Assembly (NCBI RefSeq): GCF_025150245.1
Contig: NZ_CP102279.1
Coordinates: 927,423-991,422 of the forward strand
Direction: 5' to 3'
DNA from: Dorea formicigenerans
GTDB taxonomy: Bacteria > Bacillota > Clostridia > Lachnospirales > Lachnospiraceae
DNA: 64,000 nucleotides
The notes under the pieces are model-generated. The model was not told the origin of the DNA, made no database searches, and was given only the letters and a program-made list of their open reading frames with translations. Below are positions 17,278 to 25,157 of the stretch, piece after piece; positions within the stretch are counted from its first letter, which is position 1; every line of letters begins with the position of its first letter. Position numbers and translations under genes: made by a program.

Positions 17278-17306
17278 ATCATAGACCTGTTTTTTCCTCT
17301 TGTCAA
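17278..17306 (-). promoter_or_regulatory. Promoter of the element 1 relaxase operon
   Basis: On the minus strand, TTGACA (17306-17301) and TATGAT (17283-17278) are separated by exactly 17 bases, upstream of the gene starting at 17161. Confidence 0.7.
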
Positions 17307-17393
17307 CAATTATTTTACTTTTTCCCTTACTTTTTTATTTTTGTATTTCAAACGCTTAACCATATCTTTTTGTAACTCATTATAATTTCACCC

Positions 17394-17422
17394 TTACATT
17401 TATCCTTATCTTATGTTATGAT
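17394..17422 (+). promoter_or_regulatory. Promoter of the element 1 repressor gene
   Basis: TTACAT (17394-17399) and TATGAT (17417-17422) have a 17-base spacer, just upstream of the HTH gene at 17446. Several CCTTA repeats nearby (17326-17410) could be repressor sites. Confidence 0.6.
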
Positions 17423-17445
17423 GAGAACAGAAACGAGGTGTGCAT

Positions 17446-18279
17446 ATGTTTGTAAATAAAGAAGCAGTAGGAAAACGGATTTTGCAGATACGCAAGAAAT
17501 ACGGTTACAGTATGCAGAAGTTTGGGGAAATCATAGATAATGCCCCGAAAGGCTCTGTAAACAGTTGGGAAAAGGGTGTGAATCTCCCCAATGAGAAACG
17601 CTTGAAGCAGATTGCCACGTTGGGAAATATGACACTTAACGAACTTCTGTATGGTTCATTCAAAGAATATGTAGATATGCTTATCACAGAAAAACTGGGG
17701 ATTGAACTGCCGGAAGAATTTACTAAAACTTTTTATCCCCTTTTAGAACAGAAAGGCTTTACCTACGGGGATGATATCGAGATTGTCCGGCTTGTAAACG
17801 GCTTTCTGACTTATCATAACCTTACAACAAAAGAAACTGCCATTTTCTATCAGCCGACTGCATACTCCGGCGATTATTTTGACGGTATCATACAAAAAGC
17901 GGATTCTTCCATTCTAGTCTGCCGGGCATATGCAGATAAGGCAAATAACACCTTACATATCATTCCGGCTTTTGAGAATGGACAGACAGCGGAAGTAGCA
18001 GACTTTTTTCATGCACTGGAAAAAATAACTGTTCCACACAGCAATAATTACTTCACTTCCGGCTTTCTGACACTCGGACTGGCATTAAGAGATTCCAAAG
18101 TGATTGTCTATGGAATTGACGTGAAACAGGGAACAGCACAGGTTATCCCCTACGAATATGATTGCGAATCAGACGCTTATATCCAGAATGAACATCTGAC
18201 ATATAACAGACAGGACAGCTTTCTCCGGGAAGCTACGAAAGAAGCAGTCTATCGGAAAATGCAATCCGACCAAAAATAA
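17446..18279 (+). CDS. XRE-family HTH regulator, likely element repressor
   Basis: The ATG at 17446 is preceded by GAGG with a 7-base gap. The 277-residue product has an N-terminal Cro/CI helix-turn-helix (KYGYSMQKFGEIIDNAPKGSVNSWEKGVNLP), then a roughly 200-residue domain of unknown type with mixed helix and strand and no membrane segment. It is divergent from the relaxase operon, the classic place for the immunity repressor of an integrative element. There is no visible metalloprotease partner (ImmA type) and no RecA-cleavage motif that I can point to, so the induction route is unknown. Confidence 0.85.
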   Translation: MFVNKEAVGKRILQIRKKYGYSMQKFGEIIDNAPKGSVNSWEKGVNLPNEKRLKQIATLGNMTLNELLYGSFKEYVDMLITEKLGIELPEEFTKTFYPLLEQKGFTYGDDIEIVRLVNGFLTYHNLTTKETAIFYQPTAYSGDYFDGIIQKADSSILVCRAYADKANNTLHIIPAFENGQTAEVADFFHALEKITVPHSNNYFTSGFLTLGLALRDSKVIVYGIDVKQGTAQVIPYEYDCESDAYIQNEHLTYNRQDSFLREATKEAVYRKMQSDQK

Positions 18280-18293
18280 CCCATAGAATAAAC

Positions 18294-18332
18294 AAGAGGA
18301 CTTGCAAGGTTTGTGACCTTTCAAGTCCTCTT
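18294..18332 (+). terminator. Terminator hairpin after the element 1 repressor
   Basis: AAGAGGACTTG (18294-18304) pairs with CAAGTCCTCTT (18322-18332), and an inner AAGG/CCTT extends it. The T tail is poor, but the position directly after the stop codon fits a terminator, possibly two-sided. Confidence 0.6.
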
Positions 18333-18445
18333 ATGTATCATGGTGGTATTGGCTGTGTCCGTTCCGTAAAGGACTGCCCTACGGCGTATCGGCTTCGCCT
18401 TGTTCCTTTACCTCACTGGATATCGACAAACTGGGATTTGTTTTA

Positions 18446-18589
18446 TTACTTGTTTTCCATAAATCCTATAATCGAAAAAATCAATCCTACACTCCCAATT
18501 CCGATAGCAAGTAGCCCCATTCCTGATGAACAAAGAGAGATTATGATAGCAAAAAGTAGTATCGCAATACCTAAACCGATTTTTTTCAT
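18446..18589 (-). CDS. Small two-helix membrane protein (47 aa)
   Basis: The minus strand has ATG at 18589 preceded by AAAGGAG. It reads MKKIGLGIAILLFAIIISLC, then a glycine-rich second hydrophobic helix, then FMENK and a stop. Two membrane helices with a short serine-glycine turn fill almost the whole product. It is the last of six small minus-strand genes in the element 1 cargo and has the same 34-base leader repeat upstream as the lipoprotein gene. Function is unknown. Confidence 0.65.
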   Translation of the reverse strand: MKKIGLGIAILLFAIIISLCSSGMGLLAIGIGSVGLIFSIIGFMENK

Positions 18590-18677
18590 TGAATCTACTC
18601 CTTTGCAAAATTCTGATTTTTCTATTTCTTTCTCAGTTAAACAGACTGGGGTTTAGCTCTTTTAACTCAAGTGGCAG

Positions 18678-19013
18678 TTATTTCATTTCCACAATAATGG
18701 AGCTTTCCATTATTTTAATATCCTCAAAAGAACTGCTATATAGGCTTTTTGACACATCTTCAAAGGTCAATTTTTCATTGTCCGTAAGAACGACATAATA
18801 ACTATCTGCCTCAGCATTTGGCATTCTTCCGTCCAGTTCTAATCGAAATGGATATATTGTATCCTCACATTTCCATGTTCCATCATTCATTTTATAGTAT
18901 GTTATTAGTATTCCATCTTGTTCTGATTGTTTATAGGTTTTAGAAATATCACTCTTTCCGCAACCAGTAACCAATAAAGTATAAAGTACCAAAGCCGTTA
19001 CTATTTTTTTCAT
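18678..19013 (-). CDS. Small lipoprotein of unknown function (111 aa)
   Basis: The signal peptide MKKIVTALVLYTLLVTGCGK has a lipobox (LVTGC) with the lipidated cysteine at about residue 18. The mature part of about 90 residues is polar and beta-rich (DGTWKCEDTIYPFRLELDG, SYYVVLTDNEKLTFEDV), with a second cysteine. GAGGCGG precedes the ATG. It is exported and anchored in the outer face of the membrane. It belongs to the minus-strand cargo cluster of element 1. I see no family I can name. Confidence 0.75.
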   Translation of the reverse strand: MKKIVTALVLYTLLVTGCGKSDISKTYKQSEQDGILITYYKMNDGTWKCEDTIYPFRLELDGRMPNAEADSYYVVLTDNEKLTFEDVSKSLYSSSFEDIKIMESSIIVEMK

Positions 19014-19096
19014 TACAATACCGCCTCGTTTTTCAAGATTAATTTTTACACAAATTCCATTTTTTCTATTTCTTTCTCAGTTAAACAGACTGGGAT

Positions 19097-19348
19097 TTAT
19101 ATACCAAATCCATTTGTTAATCCAATAACAACCAAAATCATTCCTGCTATTCGTATTCCCTTTTCTGCATCTTTCCGTTCTAAACGAACTATATTTTGTG
19201 GATATACAGGGTTAATGAAAAAGACGAGACCTGTAAAGGCCCACGCAAGATTATAATATATATCCTTATTGAACCATAAAGAACTTATAAACCCTGCAAT
19301 AACCAAAATCATAGTAGCAATTATTTGCGTTCGGAAATTTATTCTCAT
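19097..19348 (-). CDS. Small three-helix membrane protein (83 aa)
   Basis: The ATG at 19348 follows GGAGGAG by a few bases, a better start than the in-frame ATG five codons earlier, which overlaps that site. The product MRINFRTQIIATMILVIAGF has three hydrophobic helices (about 8-25, 31-50 and 66-83), with a short charged loop before the last. It is part of the cargo cluster between 18446 and 20393. Function is unknown. Confidence 0.65.
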   Translation of the reverse strand: MRINFRTQIIATMILVIAGFISSLWFNKDIYYNLAWAFTGLVFFINPVYPQNIVRLERKDAEKGIRIAGMILVVIGLTNGFGI

Positions 19349-19401
19349 TTTCTGCTCCTCCATAAATTCATTTTTACCACTTTCTATAAACTGGAAATGG
19401 T

Positions 19402-19563
19402 CTATTTCTTCATCCTATACATTACTATAAAAATTATTGCAAAAACCATAGGGACACAAGCATAGCCTGCTTTTACTTCTCCATGATTAAGTAAAACATA
19501 TCCTACACCTATCAAGGTTATTATTGTGAATATAATACCCAATATTAAATATATCCTTTTCAT
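19402..19563 (-). CDS. Small two-helix membrane protein (53 aa)
   Basis: On the minus strand the ATG at 19563 begins MKRIYLILGIIFTIITLIGV. A polar turn (LLNHGEVKAGYA) follows, then a second hydrophobic helix ending in YRMKK. GAGGT lies upstream. It fits exactly between two neighbouring cargo genes and shares their size and layout, which supports that it is real. Confidence 0.6.
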   Translation of the reverse strand: MKRIYLILGIIFTIITLIGVGYVLLNHGEVKAGYACVPMVFAIIFIVMYRMKK

Positions 19564-19578
19564 GCTCATACCTCGAAT

Positions 19579-19893
19579 TTATTTTTTTCTAAATGGTAAT
19601 GCTATTAAATTACCTAGTAACGCAATAACTGTATACGCAACTACATAAACCCACGCCGTATAGTTATAAAAAATAAATATAGATGGAATAAGCATAATAA
19701 GTACAATCAAAATATACAAAAAGCGAAAACCGTTTCTAATTCCATAAAAAATAGACGTTACTAAGCATACCAAAGGAACAATCATTAACATAACAATCAT
19801 TCCGCTCCCTGTGTCTTTTATAAGACACGGAATAACATAAAAATCTGCAAGCAATACAATATAAAAAATCATATTCTTTTTTAACTTATCCAT
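19579..19893 (-). CDS. Small four-helix membrane protein (104 aa)
   Basis: I take ATG 19893 (MDKLKKNMIFYIVLLADFYV), preceded by AAGGAGGG, over an in-frame start nine codons upstream. Four hydrophobic helices cover nearly the whole length, and the protein ends in the basic PFRKK. It sits in the same minus-strand cluster as the other small membrane genes of element 1. No family was recognised. Confidence 0.7.
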   Translation of the reverse strand: MDKLKKNMIFYIVLLADFYVIPCLIKDTGSGMIVMLMIVPLVCLVTSIFYGIRNGFRFLYILIVLIMLIPSIFIFYNYTAWVYVVAYTVIALLGNLIALPFRKK

Positions 19894-19970
19894 AATTTCC
19901 ACCCTCCTTGCAAATTCCAATTTTTCCGACTATTTTCATGGTAATATTATATCATTCTGATACAATATTG

Positions 19971-20393
19971 TCATTCAGTTTCAATCTTGATTTTGAACAT
20001 TTCTGGGCGGTCTTTAACATTGTAGACGTAATTATTTTCTGTGCCTGCTTGATATAAAATTGTAAAATGATTATCCCCAAGTTTTCGACTTAATTCATTT
20101 GGATAAACAGAAATACATATTCTATTTGGATATCCTGTTATGTCATACGAAAAACGTACCTCATGAAAAGTGTTATCTGTACATCGTTCTATTATTTCTT
20201 CAGCAAACTTTTCTTTATTTGAAACAAAGAGTTTATTCGCTATGATAGTCAATCTTTGCTCATAAAATTCACTGGAGCAATTCAGAACACTTGATTCCAC
20301 CTTAACATCACGTCCATATTGTAAGTAAATCAAAGTGGTAAAAATACCAATGAATACAAATACCGTAATAAAGCGTTTTTTCAATATTTCCAC
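19971..20393 (-). CDS. Membrane-anchored small protein (140 aa)
   Basis: The start is either GTG at 20393 or, better spaced from the AGAGGTGG site, TTG at 20384 (MKKRFITVFVFIGIFTTLIYL). A single N-terminal helix is followed by about 110 polar residues, probably outside the cell, with two cysteines (LNCSSEFYEQ and IERCTDNTF). It is the first gene of the minus-strand cargo cluster and faces the Cro-like regulator gene across an operator-like palindrome. Function is unknown. Confidence 0.65.
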   Translation of the reverse strand: MEILKKRFITVFVFIGIFTTLIYLQYGRDVKVESSVLNCSSEFYEQRLTIIANKLFVSNKEKFAEEIIERCTDNTFHEVRFSYDITGYPNRICISVYPNELSRKLGDNHFTILYQAGTENNYVYNVKDRPEMFKIKIETE

Positions 20394-20396
20394 CTC

Positions 20397-20425
20397 TTAC
20401 AGTGTTCGTATACAAACACTATTAT
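20397..20425 (+). promoter_or_regulatory. Promoter and operator palindrome between cargo and Cro-like gene
   Basis: TTACAG (20397-20402) and TATTAT (20420-20425) form a promoter with a 17-base spacer toward the Cro-like gene. The spacer is almost filled by the 18-base palindrome GTGTTCGTATACAAACAC (20402-20419, one mismatched pair). A repressor bound there would block this promoter and could also affect the divergent cargo operon. Confidence 0.6.
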
Positions 20426-20493
20426 TAAAACAATTTTACGCTAATAATAATTACATAGCAACAGAAATTTGTAAGAAAGCGGAAAAGCGTGAA

Positions 20494-20706
20494 ATGATAA
20501 AATATGACAAGTTGTGGGAAACAATGAAGTCTAAGGGAATTACTCAATATGATTTGTATACTCGTTATCATATGAATCGTTCCCAACTAAACAGACTGAG
20601 ACATAATCGAAATGTAGAAGTAAACACCATAGATAAATTGTGTAATATTTTGAATTGTAACATTGAAGATATTATGACGCATTATCCAGACGATAATGTT
20701 TTTTAA
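20494..20706 (+). CDS. Cro/CI-type HTH regulator (70 aa)
   Basis: The 70-residue product MIKYDKLWETMKSKGITQYD is almost entirely a helix-turn-helix domain of the compact XRE type: GITQYDLYTRYHMNRSQLNRLR as recognition region, then VNTIDKLCNILNCNIEDIM. I chose ATG 20494 because the protein family starts here; the longer frame upstream runs through the operator. It likely binds the palindrome at 20402 and controls itself and the divergent small-membrane-protein cluster. That link is inference from position. Confidence 0.8.
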   Translation: MIKYDKLWETMKSKGITQYDLYTRYHMNRSQLNRLRHNRNVEVNTIDKLCNILNCNIEDIMTHYPDDNVF

Positions 20707-20780
20707 TGAGTAGCAGAAGTATTTATTAGAACGATACCATGCTGAACGATTTCTCCTTTCTGATTGTTATTTTATATCCA

Positions 20781-20812
20781 TGTAGTCAAAATGTAGTCAC
20801 TTGTAGTCAAAC
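20781..20812 (+). repeat. Right arm-type integrase repeats of element 1
   Basis: Three direct copies of TGTAGTCA(A) start at 20781, 20792 and 20802, with 10 to 11 base phasing, one helical turn apart. They match the two copies at the left end. Confidence 0.75.
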
Positions 20813-20863
20813 AGAATTTGAAGAAATGCTGTATTTTCGGGGATTTCGAGAGTTCCCCACAGG

Positions 20864-20884
20864 GTTCGATTCTCTCATCCCCTG
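20864..20884 (+). repeat. att copy 2 (junction of elements 1 and 2)
   Basis: An exact 21-base copy of the tRNA-Trp 3' end. The bases after it (TTGACT) also match those after att copy 3 but not those after copy 1. Confidence 0.9.
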
Positions 20885-20895
20885 TTGACTAGGGT

Positions 20896-20936
20896 CTTAC
20901 AAAGCCTATAAATACGGGCTTTGTAAGGCTTTTTTG
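20896..20936 (+). terminator. Terminator beside att copy 2
   Basis: CTTACAAAGCC (20896-20906) pairs perfectly with GGCTTTGTAAG (20917-20927), followed by GCTTTTTTG. It occupies the same place as the terminator after the tRNA in element 1. Confidence 0.85.
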
Positions 20937-20953
20937 TTTTCTTAATTCTTGAG

Positions 20954-20975
20954 AGTAATCACCATAGTAATCACC
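20954..20975 (+). repeat. Left arm-type repeats of element 2
   Basis: Two direct AGTAATCACC copies (20954-20963 and 20966-20975) overlap the stop codon of the decayed integrase. Confidence 0.65.
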
Positions 20976-21323
20976 TAATAATTAATTGCCTGTTCAATCT
21001 GTTTTTTTCGCTCAGCTTTTTGTTGAATGTCAAATTGATAATAACCTTTGGTTGTTTATATAACTTTTCTTTTTGGCAGTACTTGTATCTTGAGTGAATG
21101 CCCTAGTCTCAATACGCTGAATATGAAGTGTTCTATATGCGAATTCGTTCTTCATCAGTAAAACATTTTTGCGCATCAGTTTCTCACTCTTTTTCAAAAT
21201 ATTTTTTCCAACTTGAAAATCACCGAAAAAGTTTGAGATATTAATAGAGGTATATTTTTTCTCGAACCTTGCATATCGAATCATTCCATGCAATACAGTT
21301 TTTACATGGAATTTGCGCCACAT
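20975..21323 (-). pseudogene. Tyrosine integrase remnant of element 2
   Basis: The minus strand gives KTVLHGMIRYARFEKKYTSI and NISNFFGDFQVGKN, parallel to FKYGKKKKYTSISITEFFGD of the intact integrase at 14250. After an internal deletion and a frame change there is only the tail GYYQFDIQQKAERKKQIEQA ending in INY, parallel to the intact tail KEKQIENAISF. The catalytic Arg, His-x-x-Arg and most of the active site are gone. Size, place and orientation match a once functional element 2 integrase. Confidence 0.85.
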
Positions 21324-21393
21324 TTGCAGTCTTGATAATTCAATATATCTGTAGTAACATAAATGAAAAGTCCAGATGAGAGAAGGTGTGCTT

Positions 21394-21914
21394 ATGAATG
21401 AGCAGTTGCTAAAAATGAATGGTTTATCTGTGAAAATTTTAGATATGTTATCATTTGAATCACACTTGGGAATGGGATATGAATTTACAACAGAAAATAT
21501 ACAGACATATCTCAATGATGTAGCAGGCGTTCGAATAGTTTGTGCGTTTATTGACGATATTTATATGATATCAGATTTGATTACCCAACAGGATGATATT
21601 AAAGTTATTGAAATAAAAGATTATATAAAAATCCAAAATCGAATGGTTATCGAAGCTATCATATGATTGTTGAAATACCAGTATTTTTTGCTAAGGGTAA
21701 AACACCTATGCGTGTAGAATTACAGATTCGAACCAATGGTATGGATTTTTGGGCAACATTGGAACATCAACTTTGCTATAAAAAAGGAATTGAAGAAATG
21801 CCTGGCTATGATGAGATAAGTGAAGAATTACTTCATTCTGCAAGAGCTATCATTGAAGCAGATAATGAAATGCAGAGAATAAAAGACAAAATTGGTATGT
21901 TCCACGAAATTTAG
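21394..21914 (+). pseudogene. Small alarmone synthetase (RelA/SpoT domain), frameshifted
   Basis: Two overlapping frames together give one RelA/SpoT-domain protein of the YjbM/YwaC (small alarmone synthetase) type. The first contains DVAGVRIVCAFIDDIYMISD and QDDIKVIEIKDYI. The second continues with NPKSNGYRSYHMIVEIPVFF, VELQIRTNGMDFWATLEHQL and CYKK. Adding one A in the AAAAA run near 21629 restores a single frame. The usual N-terminal helix and ESI/EKL region are also short or divergent. The enzyme would make (p)ppGpp from GTP or GDP; as written it is broken unless the A-run is read by slippage or is a sequencing error. The ribosome-binding site AGAAGG supports ATG 21394. Cardiolipin synthase follows in the same direction. 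Confidence 0.75.
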
Positions 21915-21949
21915 GGAGAAAATTGAGCAAGTAGGAAGGTGGAATATAT

Positions 21950-23509
21950 ATGAAACAAGATACTTTAGAGGGCAAAGCAAAAACAAAAAATGGGGTAAAA
22001 CGGCTGTGTTTTTCCATAATCTGCATTCTTCTGGAAGTGATTTTTATTATTACTATCGTAACACGCTTGAATGAATATGCAGAAATCATAAATTTATTTA
22101 CAAGGATTTTGAGTGGGATCTTGGTTTTGGGATTGTACGCATCAAATAAGACATCCTCTATGAAAATGCCTTGGGTCATCTTAATTCTAATTTCCCCAAT
22201 TATGGGTGTAGGCCTGTATTTGTTGATTGGTTTGAATGGTGGCACACATAAAATGCGTGAGAGATATGCAGAAATTGATAGCAAATTGTTACCAATGCTT
22301 CCAGACAGTCAGGAGTGTTTGAGCAAAATAAAAGAAACAATTCCGAAAGCAGGAAATATAGCAAGTTACATACAAAGAAATTCGCAGTATCCAATCTATC
22401 AGAATACGGATATTGTGTATTTTGATGAAGCAGTGAAAGGATTAGAGGCACAGCTTAAGGATTTGGAGAAAGCACAGAAGTTTATCTTTATGGAATATCA
22501 TGCGATAGAAGACGCTGAAGCATGGCATAAGATTCAAGATGTTCTGGAAGAGCGAGTAAAAGCAGGTGTGGAAGTTAGAGTATTCTACGATGATATGGGT
22601 TCTATTGGCTTTATTAACACAGATTTTGTGAAAAAGATGGAGGCAATAGGAATTCATTGCCGTGTATTCAATCCGTTTGTGCCAGGTTTAAATCTGTTTT
22701 TGAACAATCGTGATCATAGAAAAATAACAGTTATTGATGGAAAAGTCGGATTTACAGGTGGATATAATCTAGCAAACGAATATTTTAATTACACACACCC
22801 GTATGGACAGTGGAAAGATACAGGTATTCGTTTAGAAGGAGATGCTGTTCAGTCGCTTACGGTGACATTTTTGGAAATGTGGAATGCAGTAAGTGATAAG
22901 GATGCTAATGATTCTGATTTTAGTAAATACCTTTTCCACTATGATTATGCGGCACAGCAAACTGGGTTTGTTCAACCTTATGCAGACAGCCCTATGGATA
23001 ATGAGCAAGTAGGAGAAGAAGTTTATATCAGTATGATAAATAAAGCTGAAAAATATTGTTGGTTTATGACTCCATATCTAATCATAACAGATGAAATGAC
23101 GCATGCGTTATGTCTGGCTGCTAAGCGAGGGGTAGACGTAAGAATTATCACACCTGGTATCCCTGATAAAAAATTCATTTATAATATAACTCGTTCTTTT
23201 TATCATGGATTAGTTAAACATGGTGTTCGTGTTTATGAGTGGACTCCTGGTTTCTGTCATGCAAAAATGAGTGTGGCAGATGACTGTATGGCAACTTGTG
23301 GAACAATTAATCTGGATTATCGAAGTTTATATCACCATTTTGAAAACGGCTGTTTTATGGCAGATTGTCAGGCAGTTGTGGAAATAAAAAATGATCTGAT
23401 AAGAACGATGGGAGAATGTCGTGATGTGACAGACCAATATCAAACCGGACGAAGTGCATATTTGCGACTGGGACAATTATTTATGAGATTATTTGCTGGA
23501 TTGCTATAA
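21950..23509 (+). CDS. cls: Cardiolipin synthase
   Basis: This 519-residue protein has two N-terminal membrane helices (about 19-40 and 49-90) and two phospholipase-D catalytic motifs: NNRDHRKITVIDGKVGFTGG and CHAKMSVADDCMATCGTINL. It joins two phosphatidylglycerol molecules into cardiolipin and glycerol at the cytoplasmic membrane. AGGAAGGTGG precedes the ATG. It follows the broken alarmone synthetase gene by 35 bases and ends at a strong terminator (23521-23577), so it is not co-transcribed with the operon that starts at 23707. This is the accessory copy on element 2; a chromosomal copy may lie elsewhere. Confidence 0.93.
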   Translation: MKQDTLEGKAKTKNGVKRLCFSIICILLEVIFIITIVTRLNEYAEIINLFTRILSGILVLGLYASNKTSSMKMPWVILILISPIMGVGLYLLIGLNGGTHKMRERYAEIDSKLLPMLPDSQECLSKIKETIPKAGNIASYIQRNSQYPIYQNTDIVYFDEAVKGLEAQLKDLEKAQKFIFMEYHAIEDAEAWHKIQDVLEERVKAGVEVRVFYDDMGSIGFINTDFVKKMEAIGIHCRVFNPFVPGLNLFLNNRDHRKITVIDGKVGFTGGYNLANEYFNYTHPYGQWKDTGIRLEGDAVQSLTVTFLEMWNAVSDKDANDSDFSKYLFHYDYAAQQTGFVQPYADSPMDNEQVGEEVYISMINKAEKYCWFMTPYLIITDEMTHALCLAAKRGVDVRIITPGIPDKKFIYNITRSFYHGLVKHGVRVYEWTPGFCHAKMSVADDCMATCGTINLDYRSLYHHFENGCFMADCQAVVEIKNDLIRTMGECRDVTDQYQTGRSAYLRLGQLFMRLFAGLL

Positions 23510-23520
23510 GAATCTGATGA

Positions 23521-23577
23521 AACGACCTTTCAAAAACAGTTGATTTAGAAGTTAACTGTTTTTGAAAGGCCGTTTTT
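23521..23577 (+). terminator. Intrinsic terminator after cls
   Basis: A long near-perfect stem, CCTTTCAAAAACAGTT with AACTGTTTTTGAAAGG, is extended by AACG/CGTT and followed by TTTTTG. Confidence 0.88.
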
Positions 23578-23706
23578 GCTATATCTAACAGTCTGTTGTA
23601 CAAAGAAGATTTTGTATGGATGAAAAAAATAAATTTTGTTGAGGTTAAATTGAGATTGACTTTGTATTGTATAAGTATGAAATAAAAAGGAATCAGGTGA
23701 TGTACA

Positions 23707-25140
23707 ATGAAAAAGCATAAAATATGTAAAATCCTTCTTGTTATACTGGCAATTTTTTTATGTGTGGCTTTTTATGAATTGCTCGGAATCTGCGTTGCAT
23801 ATAAAAAGCAGCCGGAAGTGTCCAATACAACCAAAAAAGAAACAAAAAATGGGTCATGGAACGAATGCAGTGAAAATACAGAACGGGCAGTAATCATAGA
23901 AAAGAATCCAGAAGCACTTTTACAAAGAGTGCGTTTGATCAAGAATGCAAAAAAGGAAATTATTCTTTCTACTTTTGCATTTCAATCCGATGAAAGTGGA
24001 AAATTGATTTTAGGAGCACTGCATGATGCGGCAGACAGAGGTGTACATATTCGTCTGTTAGTAGATGGAATGGAGAGCTGGATTGATATGGAAGGAAATC
24101 CGTATTTCTATGGATTATCTTCCCATGAGAATGTTGAAATTAAACTGTATAATAAGGCCAATCCGTTGAAACCGTGGAAAATGATGGGTAGAATGCATGA
24201 TAAATATTTGATTGCAGATGGAAAGAGATATATTCTTGGGGGAAGAAATACATACAATTATTTCCTGGGTGATTTTCCGGGACATAAGAACTATGACAGA
24301 GACGTGTTGGTGGTTTGCGATGAACCTGAGAAAGAAAATTCAGTTAACCAGTTGTCAGAGTATTTTGAAACCATATGGAATCAGGAAGACAGTGGTTATT
24401 TTCATAACAATAAAAAACTGGCAAATAGAAAATCTGTAAAGAATGCAGTTTTAGAGCTGCAGAACGGCTATCAGAAATATTTTGAAGAGAATAAGGAAAG
24501 AATCTGCGATACCGATTACACGGACGAAACTTTTGAGACAGAAAAGATTACATTAGTATCAAATCCTATTCACACAGGTTCCAAAGAACCAGTAGTGTGG
24601 TATCAGTTGGGAGAATTGATGAAAAATGCAAAAAATCGTGTGAAGATTCACACGCCATATATTATCTGTAATGATATGATGTATAATACATGGGAGGAGA
24701 TTGCAGAGAACGTTTCAGATTTTTCTATCATGACCAATTCGGTTGCCAACAATGGAAATCCGTTTGGTTCTGCTGATTATGCGAGAAACAGAAACAGAAT
24801 TTTAAATACAGGAATTGATATCTGGGAGTATGAAGGCGGCTATTCTTACCACGGAAAAAGTATTCTGATTGACGATGATCTGTCTGTAATCGGTTCCTTT
24901 AATATGGACATGAGAAGTGCATATCTGGATACGGAACTGATGCTTGTAATACGCAGTAAAGATATTAATAAACAGTTGGAAGAGGGCATGATGGAATATG
25001 AAAAAGTGTCCCGCCAGATATTAGAAGGCGGAACTTATAATGATCCATATCATGTAGAGCCAATTGAATTGACAAAGAAGCGTCAGAGAAACATACTTTT
25101 GGTACAGCATCTGCTTGGATGGGCAAGGTATCTGTTTTAA
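23707..25140 (+). CDS. Phospholipase-D-fold protein (cardiolipin synthase-like)
   Basis: The 477-residue product has one N-terminal membrane helix (about 6-30) and two PLD catalytic motifs: GRMHDKYLIADGKRYILGGRN and YHGKSILIDDDLSVIGSFNM. The layout differs from the 519-residue Cls: one helix instead of two, and a larger insert between motifs, so the active site may face outward. Candidate roles are cardiolipin synthesis from other donors, phospholipid head-group exchange or phospholipid hydrolysis. It begins an operon continuing into the two-component genes, 17 bases from the next start. Confidence 0.85.
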   Translation: MKKHKICKILLVILAIFLCVAFYELLGICVAYKKQPEVSNTTKKETKNGSWNECSENTERAVIIEKNPEALLQRVRLIKNAKKEIILSTFAFQSDESGKLILGALHDAADRGVHIRLLVDGMESWIDMEGNPYFYGLSSHENVEIKLYNKANPLKPWKMMGRMHDKYLIADGKRYILGGRNTYNYFLGDFPGHKNYDRDVLVVCDEPEKENSVNQLSEYFETIWNQEDSGYFHNNKKLANRKSVKNAVLELQNGYQKYFEENKERICDTDYTDETFETEKITLVSNPIHTGSKEPVVWYQLGELMKNAKNRVKIHTPYIICNDMMYNTWEEIAENVSDFSIMTNSVANNGNPFGSADYARNRNRILNTGIDIWEYEGGYSYHGKSILIDDDLSVIGSFNMDMRSAYLDTELMLVIRSKDINKQLEEGMMEYEKVSRQILEGGTYNDPYHVEPIELTKKRQRNILLVQHLLGWARYLF

Positions 25141-25157
25141 TAAGGAGGAAGGAAAAC

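Larger units (their letters stand above)
14126..20884. mobile_element. Integrative mobilizable element 1 at tRNA-Trp (about 6.7 kb)
   Basis: It is bounded by the 21-base att copies 14126-14146 and 20864-20884. Direct repeats of TGTAGTCAA lie just inside each end: 14216-14225 and 14228-14238 on the left; 20781-20790, 20792-20800 and 20802-20812 on the right. These fit arm-type integrase sites. Contents are a tyrosine integrase, a MobT/NicK-type relaxase with an oriT-like repeat, a DUF961-like protein, a repressor, and a cargo of small membrane proteins with a Cro-like regulator. No TcpA or type IV secretion genes are present, so transfer would need a helper conjugative element. Confidence 0.88.

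Noticed and set aside
18333-18440. A possible repeat or gene tail downstream of the element 1 repressor
   Set aside because: The sequence looks like known clostridial mobile-element filler, but I could not assign it to a gene or RNA with confidence.
21324-21515. N-terminal extension of the element 2 integrase frame on the minus strand
   Set aside because: It runs antisense through the start of the alarmone synthetase gene and shows no integrase similarity.
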